Shown: piece by piece, positions 57,178 through 64,000 of the stretch | How positions within the stretch are numbered: position 1 is the first letter of the stretch | Layout: every line of letters begins with the position of its first letter | Assembly: GCA_965200045.1 (NCBI GenBank) | Contig: OZ241330.1 | Span: 1,240,001-1,304,000, forward strand | Reading direction: 5' to 3' | DNA length: 64,000 bases | DNA from: Bin25 sp026709415 | Lineage (GTDB): Bacteria; Bacteroidota; Bacteroidia; Flavobacteriales; Flavobacteriaceae | Program-made: the position numbers and the translations under genes | Notes under the pieces: generated by a model | The model's database searches: none | Told to the model about the DNA's origin: nothing | The model's input: only the letters and a program-made list of their open reading frames with translations

Positions 57178-58663
57178 TAGATAGTCGCTCCTTAAAAAAT
57201 CAAATAGAGTTCATCATCCCCTTGATATGGGAATTGAATGGTTCCATTCTAGTTTTTAAATCTGCAAGGAAATGCGTCTATTGTGCTTAAAATCTTGTCG
57301 AAATGATCCAAAAAGTAATCCCCAAACAACCCCAGTGATTCGACTCGGAATTCAATACCATTCTCCATCCAAAACACCAGATCCAGTGGCTGGCTGATGC
57401 GATCGACTGGTCTTTTTTTGAAAACGCCTTTGGTTCCTTTGATTCCCCAAAGGGCCGTCCAGCCAAGCCCATTGGGGTGATGGTGGGTTGTTGGATGTGA
57501 AACGTCTTGACCATCTGGGCGATGAAACCCTCATGGAACGATGGATTGAAAATCCTGACATGCCGTACGTCACGGGTTCTGATGTCATGAAACACCAGCC
57601 CCCTGGCGATCCTTCTGATGGGCGTCACTCCTAGAGATCGTATGGGCCCAGCAGGGATGGAAAAGATTTTTGCTTACTCGGTTCATTTGAATCAAAAGGA
57701 AATCAAAAAGTCCTCATCGATGGTGTTATTGGAGACCACCGTGCAAGGCAACCATGGGACCTTTCCGACTGATGCCCAGTGGAACCAAAAGGTCATCGAC
57801 CAATGCCACAAGATCGCCAAAAAAGAAAAGATCCAACAGAGACAGACCGATGCCAAGGCCTCCAAAGAACGGGTGCATCCAACCTTGAACGGGAAGTATC
57901 CCCGACGAGCTCAAAAAGCCAAAAAGATCACCTCCAAGCTCAAGACCTTAGCGGGCCGACCAGTCCGAGAGCTCGAGCGAAAATGAGCTCCCCAACAAAA
58001 AGTCAAGATCAAAAAGAACTCGATCGGTACCAACGAGTGATCGATCAACAGCGATTCGATCAAAACAAAGTCGATGCCATTCACGGCTGGCATGGCCAAA
58101 GGCAAGGCTCATCAAATAGATGAATTGGGGAATCAAGTCGGCCTGATGGCGACGGGAGGCCCAACCATGATCATCACGGCCATCCGTGCTTTTGAGGGCC
58201 ATCCTCATGATCGCCAAACCATCCAACCCTTATGGGAACAACAGGAATCCATCGTCGGTCTCGCTCCCAAAGAACTGATCGATGATCGAGGGGGACGCGG
58301 AAAACCTCAGATGGGAAACACCAAGAGATCGATTCCAGGCAAACCATTGAAAAGTGATCCCCCCTATCAAAAACAAAAGAAGCGGAAAAAATGCCGACGC
58401 CGAGCGGCCATGGAGCCACTGATTGGCCATCTCAAAACAGAACATCGTCTGCAGGAAAACGATCTGATGGGTGCCCCATCGCCAACGATCAACGCCTCTT
58501 TGGCTGCGACAGGGTGGCATTTGAAGAAATTCACGGAACAACGAGTCCAAGAGGTTCTTTTTTACTTTTTCAGAGGGGCTTCATGTTCAGTTCAAAGAAC
58601 TTTGATCATCAAAAGAATAGAACGATAACTGCTAAAAAAGACTTTTTAAGGAGCGACTATCTA
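57178..58663 (+). mobile_element. IS5-like insertion sequence, copy B (both ends present, transposase broken)
   Basis: About 1486 bp bounded by inverted repeats GATAGTCGCTCCTTAAAAA at both ends (57180 onward and, inverted, before 58662), with TA at each outer edge as a likely target duplication. The plus-strand transposase is split over several frames: RLDHLGDETLMERWIENP (about 57500), KHQPPGDPSDG, FPTDAQWNQKVIDQCHKIAK (about 57760), MAKGKAHQIDELGNQVGL (about 58094) and the C-terminal IGHLKTEHRLQENDLMG. The insertion truncates the MobV relaxase gene and supplies its last codons. It is oriented opposite to copy A. Confidence 0.85.
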
Positions 58664-60052
58664 ATAGGGAAATTTGATGATTCTTCTGAGATATTGTTTG
58701 ATCTATTGATTTTTGCTCGGCCATTCGATACGTTTCCTCCTCTTTTTGTTTGATTTCTTTTTTCACTTCCTCTTCAGCCCATCTTCGATTGACCTGAGCT
58801 TTTAACGTTTTTTGTTGATTTGTGAGATGACGAATGCTTGTTTTCAGCGGTTCGGTTTGATAGTTTCTCAAATGACTCACGGCATTTTCGATTCTTTGAT
58901 CGGGTGTCATTGTCATGATCTTTCCATTGGATAATCTTACCTTTTGATATCTTGGTTTTTGGGCTTGGTCATAAATCAAATCAGCCGTTTTATGTTTCAC
59001 CAAATTGATTTTTTGTTGCACTACCAAGGCAATCACTTTTTGAAGCCGTTCTGGATACGCTACATGCTTGTAGGTATCCAAAGGCCATTGGTATTTTTCT
59101 AATAATTGTTTGATTTGATCATGATAGGCTTTTTGTTTTGCGTTTTCCAGTTGATTTTCCATTCTTTCGATGCCCCTTCGAACAATCGCTTGTAACAAGT
59201 CAATGAGTTCCTCGTTTCCTGAATCCTGCTTTGGGAAACTTTCTTGAATTTCTTCCATTTCTGAATTAGTCAATCCATAAGCTCGTCCACAAGCCACCAT
59301 CGATTGACGTTCAAAGGCTTCTTTAACTTCTTGTAATTTTTCAGGAGAATATTGGTTTAATATGTGTTTTTGTTTTAGCAGTTCTCTATCCATTTCTTTC
59401 TTGGTCTCTTGAGCTTTCTTCAATGTTTTAATCACTTCTCGATGTTCCCCCTTTAAGGTGGCTTTGTCTCGATACTTTTTATTTTCTAGATTCACGCCTC
59501 GTTCCAATCCAAAATGACGACTCACTCGTTGGTGGTAGGCGTCTTGTATTTCACGCAAACGTTTGGGGTTGAAACGATTCCCAGTGAACCATCCTTGTTC
59601 ATTCAATGGCACCGCCACGGCATGAATATGGGGTGTTTTTCATCCCGATGTTCGATGAATTTGACAATGTGTTACTGGCCATACAGCCACACAAAAAAAT
59701 CCCAATTCTTTTGTCGCCACCGTTCATGTTGGATCGGGTCGCTTTCAATGGCTTTCATGGCCTCATGGGAGGCACTGAAGATCCATTGATGATGGGTCAC
59801 CACATTGCTTTGGATTTTTCGAAGTTTTCCTGTTTTGGTGCGATGGTTGTAATGCCGTTTGATGCATTGGTTGATGCGTTGATCGAGTGTGCAGCCCTCA
59901 TAGCCTTCGATGGGGCGGTCCCAATTAAGATGTAATTTTTGGGGATTGGCATTCTCATAGGAATAAGGAAAATCGACGTGTCGATCAATATGATGTCCTA
60001 GCCCGCCTCCCGAAAAATGGCCTTTTTAAAAGGTGCAAATACCATATCCCAT
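58632..60052 (-). pseudogene. MobV/Pre-type relaxase, frameshifted and truncated by an IS5-like element
   Basis: Relaxase that nicks oriT of mobilizable plasmids or elements. Minus-strand pieces are MGYGICTF (start ATG 60052), then after a lost frame HFSGGGLGHHIDRHVDF, VVTHHQWIFSASHEAMKAIE and KHPIFMPW. After another break comes AVPLNEQGWFTGNRFNP and a long helical region (LKKAQETKKEMDRELLKQ, about 59440-59390). The order matches Mob_Pre proteins, including the HHxxxR-like and HxDEKxPH regions, here damaged. The 3' end is replaced by IS5-like sequence at 58663. At least two frameshifts plus truncation make it dead. The element was once mobilizable. Confidence 0.82.
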
Positions 60053-60119
60053 GATGTGATTCATTTTAGATTCAAAAAGGGTTTTGAGGGAATGTCCCTC
60101 AAGCCCTCGGCAGAGCCCG

Positions 60120-60175
60120 ATAGTGTTTTTTCAAGGTACGAAGTAAAAACACTATAAAGTGTTATGTACTTTTTT
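60120..60175. other. Candidate oriT of the MobV element
   Basis: Just upstream of the relaxase gene, an 11-base inverted repeat ATAGTGTTTTT / AAAAACACTAT (60120-60130 and 60145-60155) is followed by AAAGTGTTATGTACTTTTTT. This resembles the AGTGTGTTATACTTTA nic region known for MobV-family plasmids. Position and structure fit an origin of transfer; the nick site is inferred. Confidence 0.5.
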
Positions 60176-60575
60176 ATGAATGCAAAAGTACGCATTTCCC
60201 ACCAACCATCCAAAGTCACTTGGTGAAGAGTTCTACCGCCATGGTTCCAAAATCGTTTTGAGTCGCCTTTTCGTTTTCAAAACAAACACGTTGAAAACTT
60301 TTCTGTAGCACAGAAAGGGGGTTTCCAAAGCTCTCGTCGATAACACCGTATCGATGTGTCCAAGCTTTTTGGAAAAAAGATTTAAGGGATTTGGAAACCA
60401 ACTTTTTTCGACCTCTTTAGAGATATTGGAAAAGGAGATAGGGACACCTTTCATTCAAGAGGCAAAGGGTTGTGGATACAGTCTGGAAATTCGAATCTTA
60501 AGTGATTCAAGAATTAATGTTTGAAATAAAAGATATAGTTGTTAACTTTATGAAAATAATCGTTATCCATTTCTT
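60176..60575. other. Region between oriT candidate and metalloprotease gene
   Basis: About 400 bases with two overlapping short minus-strand frames (60216-60454) in different phases and no recognisable domain. These may be leftover plasmid sequence, but I cannot support a gene. Confidence 0.4.
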
Positions 60576-62127
60576 ATGAAAAACTTCCGCACCCCTCTTT
60601 GGATCAGTTTGAGCATCTTCTTTTTGACTTGCCAAAAAGAAAATGTTTTAAATCCAACAAGATCCCGCTCCAAATGCTGAATCCGTCATCACAACAGAAC
60701 CTGAATTCCCACCAGGTGATTTGATGGTTTTAGGGCCACCATTAGAAAATCCGTATTCAGTGGAAAACATGAAAAAAGCACTTAAAAGTTTAAGAAAATC
60801 CTCTCGTGCCGAATTGCCAGGGGATTATGAAGTGAAAACGACACACTACTATGTGAAGTTTCTACCAGAGAATGAAGCCCATTTGAGTTTACTGTCTTTA
60901 GATGAAGGGTTGATTCTTTATGACTACCCATTGGACCGGAAAATAAAAAAACTAGGAAATGATGACATCGACCCCAATGCTCCCAAAGACAAACCCATGC
61001 CACTTGATGCATCGGTAGAAGTGGATGATGAATTACCCCAAAGTGTGCCCTATGAAATATTGAGCCATCTTCATCTTCCCAACGATTATGGGGATTATGA
61101 ATTTATTGAATCAGGTCATCGACAATTCTCCAATTTCATCGAATCGTTGGTTGATGAATCCTTGCGATTGACGGATAATTGGGAAGATATGGTCACACCT
61201 GCAGAAAATGCTCGATCTAGGAAATGGACACCTTCGGGAACCATTAAGACTTATGACTCTTCTGAAGGAAGTAACATCCCCGTAGAAGGTATCAAGGTTC
61301 GGGCGAGGCGTTGGTTTACCACGCATACCGGCATGACGAATTCTAGTGGTTATTATCGATGCGATGGTTCCTTTAGACGTCCCGCTAATTATTCCTTGAA
61401 ATTTGAACGACATGATTTTCAAATTCGAACCAGTACTTGGCTATTTAATTCCGCTGGCGTCAATGGTCCCAAAATAGAAAGGTCATGGAATCCCATTTTC
61501 CTAAGTACCAAACCAGAGTCATATGATGCCACCATCTTTAGAGCGGCTCACCATTATTACTACCAATACATTTATGGATTGCATCGGCCACCGCAAAATA
61601 GTATATGGAAAACACAACTAAAAATAAAAGCTTTTTTTGGTTCAAGAGGATTTCAGAATGGTCAATTTGAAGGCTTTCCACTCCGGGGTTTTGGTCTCTA
61701 TAGTCCGATTCATATTTATAGATCAAATAGATTAAGTGTGAAAATTTATGCTACTACAATTCATGAATTAGCACATGCAGCACATTGGTGTCAAGGAAAA
61801 GGTATTTTTAACGATTCCGAAGTAAAGGTCAAACAGAGTTGGGCAAGAGGAGTCGAGTGGTTTTTAACGAAAACGGTTTATGATGGTCATGTTCCCCCTT
61901 ACTCTACAGGTTCGTCTACGGGAGTTGTTCAAGACATGATAGATACTATAAAAGATGAACCATTATCGACGATAAATGAATCCGTATCTGGTTATACCAT
62001 TTCACAAATTGAAAAGGCGATGATTGGAAAGAAAAAATGGTCTGGGTGGAGAGACAATATCAAAGCCAAGTATAATAATAGTACGGAAAATCACTTAGAT
62101 GCGCTATTTGATAGTTGGAACTTGTAG
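60576..62127 (+). CDS. Putative zinc-metalloprotease lipoprotein with a frameshift after the leader
   Basis: The ATG at 60576 starts a lipoprotein leader (WISLSIFFLTCQKEN). One extra A near 60659-60660 throws the frame, and the main frame continues DPAPNAESVITTEPEF to 62127. Joined, it is about 516 residues. The middle has a carboxypeptidase-regulatory-like beta domain (GTIKTYDSSEGSNIPVEGIKV, with GMTNSSGYYRCDG). The C-terminal third carries HExxH in TTIHELAHAAHW (near 61760), the usual zincin zinc site, and a later Glu. It is probably an exported peptidase or adhesin. The following lipoprotein gene overlaps its end. Without correction the exported form would not be made, so it may be OFF or carry a sequence error. 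Confidence 0.65.
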
Positions 62128-62623
62128 TCTTATAGTAACGGTTTTCATTCACCAGTCATGTAATAAGTATAAAAACACCTCTTGGGCTTATACCATCACC
62201 TATGTCTATACCAATCTATCAGGAGTCAATGTAATCATAGAAGCCTATCAAAAAGAAGCCGGCAGACAACCTATTCTCGGTCAAAAATGGGATTTACCAA
62301 ATGCTAAGACAATACAATTCGAACCTCTAAGAACGGAAGCTGCAGGTCCAGAGCCATTTGATTTTGATGATGACTATGATAAAGGTGTTCGGTATGATTT
62401 TGTTGTCATAAGGTTTGATAATGAAAAGTGTCTCCATTATGGCAGAAAGTACATTCCAAAGAATAGAGATATTTTTCTCAGAGAACACTATTTAGAATAT
62501 GAAATGCGTCTCAATAAAAGCAAAAAACATGATGCTCCGTACTACAACAGTCACGATTTTACCCTTACCTGGATCTTTACCTCCGAAGATGTCGCACAAG
62601 CTGTCGATTGTGATAGGCTGTGA
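62099..62623 (+). CDS. Lipoprotein partner of the metalloprotease, hypothetical
   Basis: A 174-residue protein with a lipoprotein-type leader (LIVTVFIHQSC, Cys at residue 21) and a beta-rich domain (SWAYTITYVYTNLSGVNVII, WIFTSEDVAQAVDCDRL). Its start overlaps the metalloprotease gene by 29 bases, so they are co-translated. No family recognised. Conserved pairing would suggest an inhibitor, anchor or substrate of the peptidase. Confidence 0.65.
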   Translation: MRYLIVGTCSLIVTVFIHQSCNKYKNTSWAYTITYVYTNLSGVNVIIEAYQKEAGRQPILGQKWDLPNAKTIQFEPLRTEAAGPEPFDFDDDYDKGVRYDFVVIRFDNEKCLHYGRKYIPKNRDIFLREHYLEYEMRLNKSKKHDAPYYNSHDFTLTWIFTSEDVAQAVDCDRL

Positions 62624-62733
62624 AATGAGATTATTAGTTGCTTTTTAACAATTGTTTTGGCAGAAAGGAAGATTATTTTAGAATCAGTGCAGAACGAATT
62701 GCTGCTATCTGAAGTATTGGAAAAGGTTTTCCA

Positions 62734-63099
62734 TTATATCCTATTGACCGATTGAGCAACGGAAATGCTCCGTTGTGAACTATCGAATTCCTTAGCATAT
62801 TCAGCAAGTTCTTTTGGTTTAAGATTAAAAACTTTTTTCTTTAAGGCATCATATTCCTTCTTTGTGCTTTTATAACTATCCATACTTTTTAGATAATCTG
62901 CGTTTGATTTAGCAGCAGTAACTTCAAAACCCCAATATGAAATCGCTGTGAACTTAAATTTATTTAAAAGCTCTTTTTTCTTTTCGTCTTTTGTTCTCTT
63001 ATTCTTTCTTAACCAGTCAGTTACTGTCGTACTTGTAATTGCAGTGAATATAGGGAGAGCGACACTAAACCATAAAGAATTGATTATTTCTGTAACCAT
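62734..63099 (-). CDS. Small membrane-anchored hypothetical protein
   Basis: Best start ATG 63099 (MVTEIINSLWFSVALPIFT), giving about 121 residues: one N-terminal membrane helix and a lysine-rich helical cytoplasmic part (KKEYDALKKKVFNLKPKE). A longer start at 63129 is possible. No known family. It is the last of a group of small minus-strand genes running to the window end. Confidence 0.55.
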   Translation of the reverse strand: MVTEIINSLWFSVALPIFTAITSTTVTDWLRKNKRTKDEKKKELLNKFKFTAISYWGFEVTAAKSNADYLKSMDSYKSTKKEYDALKKKVFNLKPKELAEYAKEFDSSQRSISVAQSVNRI

Positions 63100-63238
63100 A
63101 CCGTTATGTGATATAGACAAAATTATCAAATCAAACTTTGATTCTCTATGGGGAGAGTTAAAATGTTCTCTGAATAGGCCATGGTATTTTAAACTCTATT
63201 TTTGCTGAAATATATTTTGCTTTCATTCTTCAGCCACA

Positions 63239-63590
63239 TCACTTATAACACTTATTTCTGAATTTAATAAGCTTTTTATATCGCTTCAAATATATTTCAG
63301 GATTGGTATTATAGTTTGTCGTCATTGATTTAATAACTTCTTCATCCGGTGCATAAAGACCACACATTAGACAATAATAACCTATTCTACCTGCATGAGT
63401 GTAAAAGGCTGATACAAATACCTTACGCTCGTGATCAAAATATGAATGAGGACAAATGTTTTTGAGGTGATCAACCTTGCGTTTTTTTTTCTTTAAGCCA
63501 ATCGTTTAAGTCAAACGTTACCCCAATATTAATAACTACTATTGAAATTATGAAACCGACTCCTATGATAACCCATTCTATTGTACTTAT
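63239..63590 (-). pseudogene. Small membrane protein with a Cys-x2-Cys motif, frameshifted in an A9 run
   Basis: On the minus strand a membrane helix (EWVIIGVGFIISIVVINIG) leads to DWLKEKK. There a run of nine A (plus positions 63482-63490) loses the frame. With eight A it continues KVDHLKNICPHSYFDHERKV, then GYYCLMCGLYAPDEEVIKS, to the stop at 63239-63241. C-P-H and C-L-M-C could bind zinc. No ATG is present at the start; the preceding stop (TAA at 63597) is in the same frame. Confidence 0.5.
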
Positions 63591-63596
63591 GTGATA

Positions 63597-63917
63597 TTAA
63601 AAATTAATTGAATGAGGTTTCTTAACACAATAGTCTTTGTCAATTCTGCGATATTTGACTGTTAAACAGCCTTGAAAAGGCTTTGATCTATTCTGATAAG
63701 TACCAACAATAAGGAATTTTGTAGAGGTGTGTTTTGCTAATGTGATAGGGAGAACGTCATCATCAAGAGGATTTACTTCTTGGCGATTGAGAGATTCTGG
63801 GAATTTTTCATATTCAGGCCTTCCTTCCCATACTCCAGTGATCGTAATGGATTGATTGCCGATATTTTGACACAATAAATGATAGGAATTCCCATAAGCA
63901 TGACATGAAATATTCAA
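63597..63917 (-). CDS. Hypothetical beta-rich small protein
   Basis: A 106-residue frame with a TTG start at 63917 (MNISCHAYGNSYHLLCQN). It contains NQSITITGVWEGRPEYE and ends PHSINF. It immediately follows, in the same frame, the stop of the upstream partial gene, so it might also be the continuation of that gene past a stop. No family recognised. Confidence 0.45.
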   Translation of the reverse strand: MNISCHAYGNSYHLLCQNIGNQSITITGVWEGRPEYEKFPESLNRQEVNPLDDDVLPITLAKHTSTKFLIVGTYQNRSKPFQGCLTVKYRRIDKDYCVKKPHSINF

Positions 63918-64000
63918 TTACTTCATTGTTTTTAACTTTTCTTCATACTCTGCCCAAAAGGTTTTCATCTTCCGATAGTCAACATTATCCCAACGTAATT
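63918..64000 (-). CDS. C-terminal end of a hypothetical gene running out of the window
   Basis: A minus-strand open frame entering from beyond 64000: LRWDNVDYRKMKTFWAEYEE and KLKTMK, ending in TAA at 63918-63920. Only 26 codons are visible; helical, charged, unknown. Confidence 0.5.
   Translation of the reverse strand, partial: LRWDNVDYRKMKTFWAEYEEKLKTMK

Noticed and set aside
57287..58550. Many overlapping minus-strand frames within the IS5-like element
   Set aside because: They are shadows of the broken plus-strand transposase, which has clear family motifs.
60216..60454. Two overlapping minus-strand frames near the oriT candidate
   Set aside because: They conflict in phase, lack a domain, and neither can be preferred.

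Overview
The window reads as a chromosomal segment of an AT-rich marine-type Bacteroidota (Flavobacteriia or Cytophagia-like). Supporting signs are TAnnTTTG-type -7 boxes in front of the tRNA genes, weak Shine-Dalgarno sites, Bacteroidota-typical genes (DUF4254 next to a GT9 glycosyltransferase, a DUF6341-like protein, LptC followed by a CNNM/CorC protein, BspA/DUF285 repeats), and a fucose/sulfatase locus. Assignments come from motifs read by eye; no database search was possible.

Region 1 (1-16.3 kb) is a defence island, partly alive and partly decayed. It opens with a type III restriction-modification locus: two tandem mod genes with different target-recognition regions share one res gene. 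The second mod is out of frame at a run of nine G, as expected for a phase-variable (phasevarion-type) methyltransferase. After an orphan ORC/STAND-like ATPase come relics of two Shango-like systems (TerB_N protein plus Lhr-like helicase). They flank an AAA+ ATPase and a subtilisin-like protease resembling the IetAS pair; the ATPase is intact and the protease is broken twice. A TnpB remnant cuts the second TerB gene.

Region 2 (16.4-24.3 kb) is housekeeping and surface biosynthesis: GT9, DUF4254, purD, a pyruvyltransferase/GT4/GH3-like operon and an M23 peptidase. IS3 debris and tRNA-Asp follow.

Region 3 (25.7-44.3 kb) is a catabolic locus for a sulfated, fucose-containing polysaccharide: a PL6 lyase, DUF1080 and Gfo/Idh/MocA proteins, a FucP-like transporter, a sugar mutarotase, an FAH-family enzyme of the fuconate route, a GH29 alpha-L-fucosidase and three Cys-type sulfatases. 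No SusC/SusD pair or sulfatase-maturing enzyme is present. IS3 debris lies between and after the sulfatases.

Region 4 (45.3-51.2 kb) is core: tRNA-Phe, coaX, an outer-membrane protein, a TPR protein, lptC and a CNNM/CorC protein, all compact and on the plus strand.

Region 5 (51.2-64 kb) is accessory and heavily decayed: two inverted copies of an IS5-like element, an ISL3-like element, a coiled-coil protein ending in a G9 tract, a long coiled-coil BspA-like lipoprotein cut by a nonsense codon, a MobV/Pre relaxase pseudogene with a likely oriT, a zinc-metalloprotease lipoprotein with a partner, and small unknown genes.

Two themes run through the window. First, there are exactly four G/C homopolymers of nine bases, one in mod, one at the end of a coiled-coil gene and two intergenic. 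Second, defence and mobile genes are riddled with frameshifts and stops while core genes are clean, which points to real decay and phase variation, although some homopolymer frameshifts could be assembly errors.
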